Below, piece by piece: positions 20,488-31,310 of a stretch of DNA of 58,946 bases. The position numbers and the translations under genes are program-made. This DNA comes from Apostichopus californicus (Eukaryota > Echinodermata > Holothuroidea > Aspidochirotida > Stichopodidae), in the NCBI GenBank assembly GCA_020650975.1, contig JAIPMN010000212.1:1-58946 (forward strand), read 5' to 3'. The notes under the pieces are model-generated. The model saw nothing but the letters and a program-made list of their open reading frames with translations. It was not told the origin of the DNA and searched no databases. The number at the start of each line of letters is the position of its first letter. The stretch's first letter is position 1.

Positions 20488-23400
20488 CTAGTGAGAAGAA
20501 AAACGAGAAGATGGTTACAACAAATGAATACATACATTAAAAAAATCGAAGACGGCACACAACTGTACTTAAAGCACACATTACACTGTAAGGTTTGGTG
20601 CATTTGTGTTACAAATGATGTTCAAAACATGGAGAATGTTTCGATATCGTCGGAAATGAAAAATCACTGTGTACCTTGGGCTTACAATGGTCATGTACAT
20701 AGGCCTGGCATATACTTGCTATACAAGAAAAGGGTTGTCATTGTATGAATAACTGTTTAATTACACCTTTTAGGGTAAGGGAACATAATTCATACACTTC
20801 TTACAAGACATTTTGCACAGCTACTTTTGTGAATCTGGTTGTGATAGAAACATGATTACAAAACTTACTTCAAATATGAAGCCAAATAACCAGCTACTTT
20901 TTTATTATTTTAGACATGTCTGTGCCAATTCATAATCTAATAGTCTTGTTTCTTCCTACCTGAAGTAGCTTGCCTGGCCGCTCTAGCTGATTTAGGTCTC
21001 GACTTCGCTTCCTCCTCCGTGAATGTCGATAAATTCTTCTCTCTTTCTCTCTTCTTCAGAGCCAAAAGTTTGTCTCTCTGCTCTTTGAGATACTGTTCTC
21101 GTGTTTGGAGCTCGGCAGGACTAGACGAGGCAAGGGCCTGCGGGGTTAAACAAAATGCTCTACTATGAATAAAGAATAGCTGGTTTAAGTACACCAACTG
21201 TTAGACAAGAATATAATAAATATTGCTTTCACAAAACCATCAAGAATGTCTACGAGGAGCCTAAACACTCAATGACAAAATAAATTCTTAAACCTGATGA
21301 CCCCTTTAAAGGGTTTGAAGACTCACGCACAAAGAAACGTCTGATGCCGGTAATCTGACCTAGTTTCGAATGAGGTGTAACAGAAGTGTTAGATACCACC
21401 ATCGATCCCAGAAAAAACACACACAGCTTGCTACCCTCGGTAATTAGACACTAGTTTTACAGTCAATATATACAGCTACGGTCAATACCCACAACACAGT
21501 GTACATAGCAGCGATGGACATCTCAGGTCTAGATAAAAGATAACAAGGTTTCTCGTTTCATTACTGTCTGCATTTTGTAGCAACAAGAAGAAAACTTCAC
21601 TTGCAAGCAACGGAAAGTTAACTTTTCAGAGCGCGGCACACAGTTTGGGGCGAGTCTTCAATGCCTTTAAGCCCTTTAACACTTCAGAGAGTTGATTAAC
21701 TCTTCAAGTCCTACTGCATACACCGCCATCGTACAGATAACTTACAGCAGCACGAGCAGAGACTTGAGACGAGGCCACGCTCTCAGATTTGGCCGAGCTG
21801 AGCCAATTGGCCGCTGCTTCTGCCCCGCTGACCGAAGAAGATGAGGCGGGAGTCTGAGAGATGGGGGGCGACGACGTAACAGATGATGGTTTGGTGCTGG
21901 CCTTTGAACTGCTCCCGGCACTGGTGCTTGGTTTCTGTAAAAGGTGGGACAACTGCTTTCATCAATCAAATCAAATTAACTTTCACTACACACAAATGTA
22001 CATAACTTATTGAAGTATGCTGAAAGTACATAGTCTAAGTGTTGAAACATGCAATTCTTTGCTTGACGTAATGTAGCTTTGTACGACTGCTCGGGGCATG
22101 CATTTAACCATAGAAAAGATGCAACTACAATGTATGACATACAGCAAAACAGACCATAACTTAGGTATAATTAAAACGGTTGTCTATTATGGAATCAATT
22201 AAGACAGGGCTGTAGGAGGCAACAAAACTAAACCTAGTCTAGGAGGATGTGTGCTTGCCAGTGCATCACCCAGTTGGGACAAATATTTTCTATACTGTAG
22301 TGTCATGTCCTCTTCAGAGCACTCGTATTGTCAGTACGAGGAGTATGAACATCATGTTTCTATCATATCAAGGTTGGGAACTGTTTGTACTGTCAATACC
22401 AGTGCTTTAAAGCATCATATTGGAGTACAGTTTAGAGAGGTATTAGCAATTAGGAAATTGTCCCAACTGAATGAGTGCATCAAAGAAATGGTGAATATTC
22501 ATCACAAAGAAGGAATAAATACAACTTAAAAGAAACAGGCATTTGTGTTTGTGACATGACAGCCCTCAACACACAAATACATGAGTATAAAATGTATTGC
22601 CAGTGTTGCTGTATTTAGTGTTGAAAAAAGTGAGCCAATTGAAAGTCACTAACAGGGTGTGAAGACTCGCGCAAAAAGAAACGTCTAACGCCGGTAATCT
22701 GACCTAGTTTCGAATGAGGTGTAACAGAAGTGTTAGACACCACCATCGATCCCAGAAAATACACACACAGCTTGCTACCGTCGGTAATTAGACACTAGTT
22801 TACAGTCAGTACATACAGCTGCGGCCAATACACACAGCACAGTCAACAAACGATACAGTGATGGATATCTCAGGTCCAGCTAAAGATAACAAGGTATCAC
22901 GTTTCATTACTGCCTGCATTTTGTAGCGACACAAACAAAACGTTACTTGCAATCAACGGAAAGATAACATTTTCAGATGGCCGCACACGGTTTGGGGACG
23001 AGTCTTCAATGCCTTTAAGAAACAATATCAGCAGGTAGCTTAGGTCAACAACACATTTAGATCTGTAATACAGGTAATGTCACAAGAAACTTGTCGGATA
23101 AAGAAAAGAAACAGAATACTTACATCCACCTCCTTAAGGCTAAGATCAGAGGTACCAGACACAAGCTTCTTCACGGACTGAAAATAAAAGAGCAAATATT
23201 AAAAAATGACTCACTTTTAAAGAAATCATTTCAAACGCATTTCTCTCCAACATGAAAAGAAGGGTCTTGAATCCATCTCGGGCAAACAAACATACAGATT
23301 TTAAGAACATATAATTTGTTCCAGGTAAACAGAGGATGGCAGTCCTTAGAGAAGTATTATCTTACAAGATATCATAACTGAAAACAACCAGCATCAAATA

Positions 23401-26025
23401 AACTTGAGATTTTGAGGACTTTAAAGTCCCATCAATCCGGGAACTGATGTCAATCATTTAAACTTGAACAATCCGTCTGGTATTAACCACATCTGAATGA
23501 AGACAATGCTTCAATAAAAAAATTGAAAAAATTAAAAAGAGGAAAGCCATTTTATTCAACGATTCCTGAGATGCTACAAAGCGTATGTAGATGTATAATA
23601 ACTTTGACAATCTGGCAGTTTGCTATAAGCAGGATCATTGTTTCAAAGAAAAACTGACAAAGGTAACTTACAAATCAAGAAGATCAATTTAGGAGCGAAG
23701 ATGTTCGTTAGCTAATGTGAGACTGAAACCAGGAACTCTAAGACATCAACTCGGATCTCCTACCCACTAGCAAAAGTGTTTGTGGTAACTTTGTTACACC
23801 ATATCTTAATTGGTAAGGTGTATACCCTCCCCCCCCACCCCCACCCCTCCTCCAATCCCCAATTGGGAACAGCTCAGAAAATGCAGCTATTTAAATATTC
23901 GTAGTGAACAATTTATTTGTCCTTTTCAAAATTGGTTTCAACGCATACATGTTGAACGAGATGTAAAATGAAGACAAATAAATGGCTACACAGTGGATGA
24001 GAATTGTGGATTCTGAGGCAAGATGCGACAATAAATGCACCCGAGAGTTGAATTAGATTGTATGACATGGTTTATACACGGACGGACGGAGTGACGGACA
24101 GATACACAGACTGACTCATACTACTGCACGATAAGTCTGTGTGATACTAATGTTATTCATCCTTGCATAATATCAAGAGTTGAATCCTGCACAGACTAGC
24201 ACACGCATTTATCTGGCCTCGGAGGATATTTCAGCAGAAGATTAAATAGTTACAAAAGGTGACAAAGAAAGGTGACAGGATTCAAAGACTACTTACCTTT
24301 GAAGGCTTTGATTAAGATACAGCTGGATAAAAGAGCCCTCAGACCTTCCATACAAGAAATCTTCTATATACAATTGATCAAGACTGCCAAGCCTTGCACC
24401 AATTTTGCCTCATTTTAACCACAAGGGAAATAAAGGGATTATATCTTTGTGAAGTAGTTAATGAATTGACATTCTCCAGAGTAGTCAAGGCAAGAACATG
24501 GACAACCACCTCTTATGTGATCTGTTTATGTTCGGTTCATGGAAAAGGATCACACGTCAAACCAATATTTGACAGCATTAGCGAGACTACAGACTGACGA
24601 AGCGATAAGAGTCTTAAACTGATATATTTGGATTACAAAAACATGAAAATCAGTACCGATAGAAAGAACAATTACAAATGACCTTGTAATTGAAACTGAG
24701 AAGAAATGTCACAAACCGTCTCCTTTAATTGGTTTTTGATAGCGAAGCAAGAGTTTGATTAAACTCTGATGACATTAACAGAGGCATGGAATACACTTCA
24801 TGAAAGTGAACAGGCGATGCCAAGATATAGCAGAGTTGATAACCATGGAAACCCAAGAATAGAATGTGCAGGAGTAATGAACAATGCAATGACAGATGGA
24901 AAGCAAAAAATTAAATAAAACATTGATGAAGCCATGAAATGAAAGAGCATACATATATGAGTATGTATGTATACATATATGTATATATTTATGTACATAT
25001 GTCAAGTTGCCATGGGAACAATGTTAACTACTGTATATCATTTTTTTAATGAGCATGCATGCAGTCCTGTTGTACCTGATCACTGGTGGATTTTGACTGA
25101 GCATTGTGGACTCTTTTGTCTACCACATCTCGCTTACTGAGAAGAAGTGCCTGGCAAGAAAAACATATCACTTAATGAACTCTGTCACTGATCAGAAACA
25201 GTGAGTGTGTCATGTCAAAGGTTAATCAGAAATACTGACATACAAAGAAACGAAATACAAAAACAGGGAAATGAGATTTGTAAACTCCCACCGTCTTTGA
25301 GGACTATCTGCCTTACGAAAAGATGAAAAAAAAACTACTCTAGTATCTAGTGAAGAATTTGTTAAAACTGAAAACAAACAGAAAAACTTCGGAACAAACC
25401 AAGGGGTTAGAGACAAAGTACACACAAGTGGAGTAGAAAGAAAATCTAGAACCATGTTTGAAGTTTGGATATATATTGCTTAATAGTTACTGTATCTTGA
25501 ATTTCACCTGGAAGCTTATTCCACAATTGGGGGGGGGGGAATGGGGTGGGAGGGGCCTGCAACAGCAAACAACAATCGCCGAAAATTTCCTGTATACAAA
25601 AACTGCTATCAGGTTTTGCACTTGTAAAGCAGTTTTGACCATTTTGAATAGCAGGTAAAAATTATCCCCTGACCCTGCAAAAGTAAATTTAAGTCTCAAT
25701 TATTCATAAATTATTGAGTATCTTTGAATAACCCTACCTGATTCAAGAGGTCTTCCTCTTTCCTCTGTTCGGTCTTTAACCGTACTTCTTCTTCCTTGCT
25801 GTTTGCTATGGCTTTCTCAAGGTCTTCATTGATCTCTTTGGAGTTTGCTTTCTTATGTGCTTCGTGCTCTTCCTTTGAAATCCTAAAAAATGAGTAGATT
25901 GGTAGACATGTCATAACAATATACATCTGACATGAATGTGTTGTCGCGCATGTGGTACGACAGATATATGACGAAACAGGTCGTGAAGTGGAATTTTTCT
26001 GGTGTGTAGATCTTCGTTACAAAGA

Positions 26026-26057
<32 letters not shown>

Positions 26058-29000
26058 AGTTCCCTGTGTATATGTTGTACAAGTAATTTCTGAGGAATAT
26101 ATGAATGACAATATAATTTGATACAATTGCCATACGGGCAAATTGCTACACAAATGTGAAGGTGTATCAAAAATCACAGATACATTGTAATACTATACAG
26201 TATGGGGTTAGGAGCAAAAATAAAAACTCATTAACCTACCAATTGCAACACAATATTTGGAAGCACATAAATGATCAATCATATATATTACTTTACTGAA
26301 TTTGTTCAAGAGCATTTTGCAATTGGAAGAAGTGCTAAGAATATATTGTTTGGTGAAAGCTTATGAGATGCACAGTAGACCATATTAGTGACACTGATAC
26401 CAATATATCTCAAGGTTAGTTATTAAGAAATGTTTATAAAGGTGTTAACACTGTTATATGCCTATATACTACAGGCATATATGTATTCCAGTAGCTAGTT
26501 AAAGCATGTTTCATATTGTCACCTATGCTTAACTAGGTGCATTCTAAAAAGAACAAAATTGCTAAATACACTAAAACAGTCAAAAGTAAGACTGTAGAAA
26601 TCTCATAGGGTATTGAGGGCACAAATAAACTATTTGCTGACATATCTCCCCACCAGTCCTCGTTGAGAAAAATATTTTCAATTTTTACCTCAAGACTTCT
26701 TGCAGGAGCAGCTCTTCATCCCTCTCAGCATGAGCAGAGACAGTGTAATTAATCTTGGTCTCTTCTCCTGGTTTTAAAATATCTGGGATGACACCATTTC
26801 TCTTCTGTATCATCTCCAGCGCTTGCAGCTCCAATTCCACGTTCTTCCGCAGCATCATGCGTTTAAATACGGAGAAATCCTCAGCTGCATGTACCTGCTC
26901 GAAGAGAGCCTGACGATGATAAAGAATAAAATCATGTAAAAATAGTTTGTCCTTTCATCTTAATGTCATGTATGTAATTAATTTAAAAGAGTGCTGTTAT
27001 CGCCTATCCACCATTAGTGGACGTATTCCCCCCCACACACCCCCCCCCCCAACAAACTTCCACAAATCAAATGCATTTTGTTTTCATGGTGTCTCGAAAA
27101 ATGCCTGTTTTGCCTCTAGAGTCAGATTGTAATACAAAAAGACAAATATAAGCTATATATAGCTATTGAATGATATACTGCTGTACAGTGAAACAACTTG
27201 CCACTTGGGAGACAACCGTTTGTCCATTTCCTTTCCCTTCTGTTTTTTTTAAATACCTTCATTTTAGCATGGCTAGTTAAAAAAAAACTGATGTATTCCT
27301 GTCAATAATGTGGATCAAGGACCTTATTTCCCCTGTTGGATTATTCCATTAATATGTAAGTGGTATTTTACAATGCAAAGTTGTTTGTCCTTTGACAAAA
27401 CACCCGACTACTGTAATGGGCGTAAAATAAATTAAAGTAAGCAAATAATTTGACAATGATAAACAACCTTGTTGCTGTAAAATATCCCAAATAAATCAAA
27501 TGAACATCCAACCAGGTAAGAATGGGATTATGACCCAATACTGCTTCTGTAAACTTCCTTATCGTACTTACCGTAGTAGACTGTGCATGTTGATCTGTGT
27601 GAGACACGCAGGCTTCCAGAAACACTTTGGAATCAATTCCGATATCTGAGATAAAGCTATCAAGGAGCGTCTCTACCATCATCTGGTATTTCTTATGGAT
27701 ATCTGTGTATGACAGATTGTTCTCATCATCTGAATCAAATACTGGAAAAGAGAAGAAAAGCTCTCAAAAGGATAAGAAGAAAGTACAGTATTCAACATGT
27801 GCATTTTTGTATTTATGTGCAAGAAAATATGTAGGTACATGTTTGGAGTAGTGTAAGGATCATAATTAATGGTATGCGGGTGTCACTGGGATGATACTTG
27901 AACACAATATACTCCTTAAATATGCTGGTAGGCCTATCTTGTCTCAAACAATTCCAAAGAACATCAGCATAAAAATACCTACAAATGTAGCTCAGCTTCT
28001 GTAGCATTAGGGCTCATCTAGTACCCGCTAGGTGTTTGGAAGGGCACAGCGAATAATTTATCAAGCAGACTACCGCATAGCACAATGCTATGTAAAATTG
28101 TCAAGTCGCTATACAACTCCAAAGGTAAATAGGCCTAGCTGTTTTGTACACAAGAACCATAGTATATATATTTTAGCTTAAACCAGTCAAAACGTCCCTT
28201 TACCAAAACGTCCCCTTACCAAAACGTCCCTGCTTTTGGTCAAAACGTCCCCGCTTTTGGTCAAAACGTCCCCGTAAGTCAAAACGTCCCTGTCTATCAC
28301 ATTCATTCACAGTTGTGAATATATATTAATTTTAAGTTATAATTTGGCTAAGTTATCGGCATACAAGTTGGATTACAGTCGCTAAATATATCATGAAGGA
28401 CTATATCGTTTAATTATATTTGGTATGAAAAAGGTATACGCTCTATGTTTTTCAGTGAATTAACGTATTAAGGAAAAAATATTATACAAGAGGAATTAAA
28501 AAAGAATTTGGATGCGTATACTATACAATATATATCTGTATATTTTAAATTGAGTGAAATCACTTATCGTTTATTTTTACGAAGTAAAATTTTGTCACGG
28601 GTACATGCCCCTGTTGATATTTGACATTTTGAAGTATAGAATATATCGTTCGATTACCTTTAGTGTGGTAACGTTACATGTTTTACTCACAAATTATACT
28701 CAAAAATGTTTCCACCTTAATAACAGTCAATTCCCACTCCTAAAAACTGTGTTTTCAACCTAAACTATACTTATCCTTACTCTTTGATTTGAACTAAAAA
28801 CATCCACACTTGCATTCCATCTGATTATAAAAGCGGTGACGTTTTGACTCACGGGGTTGTTTTGACCGCGGGGACGTTTTGGTAAAAAGTGGGGACGTTT
28901 TGGTCTTAAAAAAGCGGGGACGTTTTGGTAAAGGGACGTTTTGACTGGATACCATATTTTATATTTGATAAGGGGCGAACTTCTTAGTCTTCAAAACTTC

Positions 29001-29267
29001 TACACACAATTTGAACACTAAATTACCCCCTGAGCGCTTCTCAACCTGGAGAACGTTAAAACTAACCCTTACGAAACATATACTAACGTAACGAGTAAAC
29101 GTAACGACTTAACATTAGGCCTAACTTTTAATTAGAAATATAATTAAGAATGATAAGGAGCGCTAACCAAGACAATTGGATTCAATAAATGTCAAAATAG
29201 GAACTCTCCATATAGGGCATCTTAAGAACCCTATTACACTTTCGATGACCCAATCATTATCCGCCAT
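20369..29267 (-). CDS. CFAP36: CFAP36 (CCDC104/BARTL1), cilia- and flagella-associated protein 36, complete, nine exons
   Basis: CFAP36 is a ciliary protein whose N-terminal BART-like domain binds the small GTPase ARL3 in its GTP form. Exons in transcript order: 29267-29168, 27741-27572, 26909-26689, 25882-25738, 25150-25076, 23177-23124, 21934-21746, 21137-20960 and 20487-20369. All are GT-AG and in phase, giving 416 residues plus TAA; human CFAP36 is 342. The BART-like domain covers about residues 1-130: MADNDWVIESVIGFL, VPILTFIESNCLVFDSDDEN, YTDIHKKYQMMVETLLDSFI, DIGIDSKVFLEAC, then AAEDFSVFKRMMLRKNVELE. A Lys/Glu-rich coiled coil (about 165-215), a Ser/Thr-rich insert (about 240-315), a second coiled coil and the conserved tail LAERLKQEVINKS follow. 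The start is the only in-frame ATG in exon 1 with good context (G at -3, G at +4). It is convergent with PPP4R3 and divergent from CCDC88. Confidence 0.95.
20960..21137 (-). CDS. CFAP36: CFAP36 exon 8 (second coiled coil)
   Basis: The acceptor is TTTAACCCCGCAG and the donor CTTCAG/GTAGGA. It reads ALASSSPAELQTREQYLKEQ, then RDKLLALKKREREKNLSTFT. The REQYLKEQRDKLLALKK block matches the vertebrate C-terminal coiled coil. It ends in phase 1. Confidence 0.94.
21304..21671. repeat. 366-bp dispersed repeat, copy 1 (MITE-like), CFAP36 intron 7
   Basis: It begins CTTTAAAGGGTTTGAAGACT and ends CGAGTCTTCAATGCCTTTAA, so the ends are imperfect inverted repeats of about 25 bp. The body is about 90 percent identical by eye to 22654-23019, sharing for example GGTAATCTGACCTAGTTTCG and CACCATCGATCCCAGAAAA. 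No coding frame is seen. Confidence 0.88.
21746..21934 (-). CDS. CFAP36: CFAP36 exon 7 (Ser/Thr/Ala-rich insert)
   Basis: The acceptor is CACCTTTTACAG and the donor GCTGCT/GTAAGT. It encodes 63 residues, KPSTSAGSSSKASTKPSSVT through SAKSESVASSQVSARAA, low complexity and probably disordered. It is flanked in both introns by copies of the same ~366-bp repeat. Being symmetrical, it could be a cassette exon. Confidence 0.88.
22654..23019. repeat. 366-bp dispersed repeat, copy 2, CFAP36 intron 6
   Basis: This is in the same orientation as copy 1 and aligns over its full length. It begins GGGTGTGAAGACTCGCGC and ends GACGAGTCTTCAATGCCTTT. The left TTTAAAG end is not preserved here. It differs from copy 1 by scattered substitutions and a short insertion near 22845. 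Confidence 0.88.
23124..23177 (-). CDS. CFAP36: CFAP36 exon 6 (54 bp)
   Basis: The acceptor is TTTTATTTTCAG and the donor GTGGAT/GTAAGT. It encodes SVKKLVSGTSDLSLKEVD. It is symmetrical and short. I could not match it to a vertebrate exon, but both splice sites are strong and the phase fits its neighbours. Confidence 0.82.
23178..25075. other. CFAP36 intron 5
   Basis: No coding sequence is recognised. It contains a C-rich stretch (23827-23855), a GACGGACGGA-type microsatellite near 24078 and an ATGTATAC-rich tract at 24955-25003. Confidence 0.7.
25076..25150 (-). CDS. CFAP36: CFAP36 exon 5
   Basis: The acceptor is TTTTTCTTGCCAG and the donor GATCAG/GTACAA. It is 75 bp and reads ALLLSKRDVVDKRVHNAQSK, STSDQ. 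It is symmetrical (phase 0 at both ends), so it could be skipped without a frameshift. Confidence 0.88.
25738..25882 (-). CDS. CFAP36: CFAP36 exon 4 (Lys/Glu coiled coil)
   Basis: The acceptor is ACTCATTTTTTAG and the donor AATCAG/GTAGGG. It reads ISKEEHEAHKKANSKEINED, then LEKAIANSKEEEVRLKTEQR: strongly charged, with heptad-compatible spacing. Together with exon 3 it restores phase 0. Confidence 0.94.
25883..27571. other. CFAP36 introns 2 and 3 (27571-26910 and 26688-25883)
   Basis: This covers the two introns around exon 3. They contain an (AT)n microsatellite at 26027-26056, a stretch near 26120-26280 that resembles other dispersed copies in the window, and C runs at 27031-27051. No further exon is seen. 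Confidence 0.65.
26689..26909 (-). CDS. CFAP36: CFAP36 exon 3 (end of BART-like domain)
   Basis: The acceptor is ATCATCGTCAG and the donor CTTGAG/GTAAAA. It reads ALFEQVHAAEDFSVFKRMML, then ELQALEMIQKRNGVIPD and EELLLQEVLR. The AAEDF...FK-M-M and I-Q-x-R-N-G-V-P-D motifs match vertebrate CFAP36. Confidence 0.95.
27572..27741 (-). CDS. CFAP36: CFAP36 exon 2 (BART-like domain core)
   Basis: The acceptor is CTCTTTTCCAG and the donor ACTACG/GTAAGT. Two leading bases complete Val, giving VFDSDDENNLSYTDIHKKYQ, then MMVETLLDSFISDIGIDSK. The aligned family pattern is FD-[DE]-E-x-N-K-L-x-Y-T-x-I-H. Confidence 0.95.
28065..29035. repeat. Older dispersed repeat interrupted by the AAAACGTCCC element
   Basis: The left part (about 28070-28178) includes GCTATACAACTCCAA and AAGAACCATAGTAT. 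The right part (about 28985-29030) includes CAAAACTTCTACACACAATT and TGAACACTAAATTA. Both resemble, in the same order, one continuous stretch at about 51585-51805, with related fragments near 44680-44740. These are low-identity matches found by eye. Confidence 0.5.
28183..28949. mobile_element. 767-bp inverted-repeat element with AAAACGTCCC motifs, CFAP36 intron 1
   Basis: The left end starts CCAGTCAAAACGTCCCTTTA and the right end closes TAAAGGGACGTTTTGACTGG, an extended perfect terminal inverted repeat. AAAACGTCCC recurs five to six times inside the left end, and its inverse GGGACGTTTT four to five times inside the right end. The middle (28300-28830) is AT-rich without a coding frame. It appears to interrupt an older dispersed repeat. 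The element is non-autonomous; its superfamily cannot be decided because the target duplication is unclear. Confidence 0.85.
29168..29267 (-). CDS. CFAP36: CFAP36 coding exon 1 (residues 1-33)
   Basis: The reverse strand reads MADNDWVIESVIGFLRCPIW, then RVPILTFIESNCL, ending in phase 1 at CTTG/GTTAGC. The W-V-x-E/D-S...F-L and P-I..F-I-E motif is diagnostic for the family. The plus-strand open frame over the same bases is an antisense shadow. Confidence 0.93.
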
Positions 29268-29480
29268 TACTTGGCCTGAAGATGAAAGCTGTGTCTGCAG
29301 TTCGATAAGAAAGCTGTTGCTTGAAACTGTAGTGCACCTAGCTGGCCTGGATTATAATGCAAATTATATATTTAGCGGTAGCCTATGACGCTATAGTTTA
29401 TCGTGTTTGTTGACAACTATTTGGTTAGATAACATCTTTTATACAGCAAAAAGGGAAGCCATCAATACGTGTACTGTTTA
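29268..29480 (-). promoter_or_regulatory. CFAP36 5' flank with candidate X-box (RFX) site
   Basis: This lies directly upstream of the CFAP36 start. GTTGCTTGAAAC at 29316-29327 resembles an RFX X-box with no spacer between its halves, and GTTTGTTGACAAC near 29406-29418 is a weaker match. RFX factors commonly control cilia genes, so the position is sensible. The match is partial and the transcription start is unknown. Confidence 0.3.
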
Positions 29481-30164
29481 AGATAATATTTTAGAAAATC
29501 ATGATCAGAGATTGTCTTAAATGTATTTTAATGTTGTCATAAATGCATAATTCATTCTAAATATATATTTAAAATCAGTTTTCTTTTGGTCTTAGTGTCA
29601 ATTCTTTCAAACTGTATCCTGTATTTTAGCAACCAGACTCCAACGATTTATGAAGAGCGCCATGCTGACAGTTTTGGTGGGTACAGTGGACACCAATAAT
29701 GACGCGCCGCTGGAAAAGTGGGTAGTTGAAAATTTCCGATGGGTTGCGAGATTTTGCCAGGCGTGAAAACGAATTCAGTTTCCAAAGCTAACCGATGGAG
29801 ATGATATAATTATATTCTTTGGGAGCATCAAGTCCATAATCCAATCAAGTGTATTTCATTCTAAAGCATCGATTATCAGGGATGACGGTCTGGTGAGGTT
29901 CAGTCCTCATAGACGATATCGGATCATAGGAATCAAGTTTTTCAATTACAAGACCGGGAATATTTGGAAGTAACGCGGAATAACATTAAAAAACAGCAAT
30001 GTATTATCATTTTCATAACATAATGAAGTGTATTAGTGGCGAGTGTGCCGTATTTGTTCACGGGCCCGATCTGGTTTCTGTTTGCCTCTGTTCGTACGCA
30101 GTCCAATGAGAGTGTTGAAGAGCCCGGAGAGGGTAAACATTCCGGAGGAGATTTAAGGGTGCCA

Positions 30165-30419
30165 TATGTGTATGTATGTATGTATATATATGTGATCTTC
30201 CCGCAAGCAGGAACTCGCGAAAGAAGCCATGGAGGCTTATAGACTCGCAAGCTGACCGAAGCCAATCTCTCGGCACACATCCATTTAACGTCCATGTCGG
30301 GAAGTTGTTATTGAACAACACCCTTGCCAGACGACACACATTGCTGTCGGCGGGAATCGAACCGGGGATCTCATGACTGGGAGACGCCGGCGTTAACCAC
30401 TAGGCTATACACTCCGCCA
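30165..30419 (-). mobile_element. tRNA-derived SINE
   Basis: The reverse strand has a Pol III box A, TAGCCTAGTGGT (30407-30396), and a perfect box B, GGTTCGATTCC (30363-30353), about 32 bases apart, as in a tRNA-like head. A roughly 160-bp unrelated body follows, then a short ACAT/AT microsatellite (30168-30192) that may be the 3' tail. No clear target duplication was seen, so the 3' limit is uncertain. Confidence 0.75.
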
Positions 30420-30974
30420 ATAGCGGACAGCGTATTGAAGAGCATCAGTTGAACAATTAAAGTTGCATGTTATTTTTAAATCTTTATGACTATCAGGCAC
30501 CACCCACCCCAATGTCTTCCCATCCCAGCACCGATATATATACATAAGACAGGAAACGGTCGTTCTTTCCCACTCAATTTGTATTATGTTTCCGTTTCAG
30601 ATAATATTTTCGGTTACGGTGTATTTTTCATTCTGATTGCCTATTTCGAATCCCCTCCCTCCCCCTCCACCGACACGTGGGCGCATTCACACACGCACGC
30701 GCGCACACGTACACAATTCAATAGAATCCTAGACTACCGTACAGCTAGCTTTACTTAACTGGTGATAACACTGATACTTAAAACTATGATACGTGCCCGT
30801 GATGGTTCTGCACTGTGCATCCAAAGTGATCCCTCTGAGCCTCCTTCTCCTTCTAACCTGCTTCATTCATTCCCGGAGTCTCCTTTAACTAAATCCGCTC
30901 TAAAATGCATCAGTTACCAACTTGGGAATGATTATGTCGCCCACATATATAGTTCGCTAACATATGCGGCATTG

Positions 30975-31310
30975 TCATATCAAAATTTCGACCTTTGGCA
31001 TCTCGACATTTGACCCTTTCCTTGATAAATTCGTTTAAATTTGAACGTTTTTATATCGAAGTTTTTACTTTTCTCCTTCAGTTTTGGAGGTTTTTATTCC
31101 AGTCCTGGCAAAATTCGACGTTTCAATTTCGAAATTTTGAGGTCAAGTTGGAATCGTTTGACATTTCATCTCGAAATTTCAATATTTTATCGCAAAGCCT
31201 CCACGTTTCATCTCGGAATGGCGATATTTCATATCGTAATAGCTACTTTCATCTCCAAATTGTCACTTTCATCTCGAAACTTTTAGCTTTATCTCAACTT
31301 ATATTCATGT
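30975..31310 (+). repeat. Degenerate short repeat, TTTCATCTCGAAAT type
   Basis: TTTCATCTCGAAAT and variants (TTTCATCTCGGAAT, TTTCATATCGTAAT, TTTCATCTCCAAAT, TTTCATCTCGAAAC) recur at irregular intervals of about 20-45 bases between 31160 and 31280. Weaker TTTCGACC/TTCGACG forms lie upstream to 30975. The pattern leaves open frames free of stops that do not look like protein. Confidence 0.65.

Noticed and set aside
29176-29388. Plus-strand open frame of 70 codons across CFAP36 exon 1
   Set aside because: It is antisense to a conserved coding exon that matches CFAP36 in sequence, splice site and phase; the plus-strand product resembles nothing.
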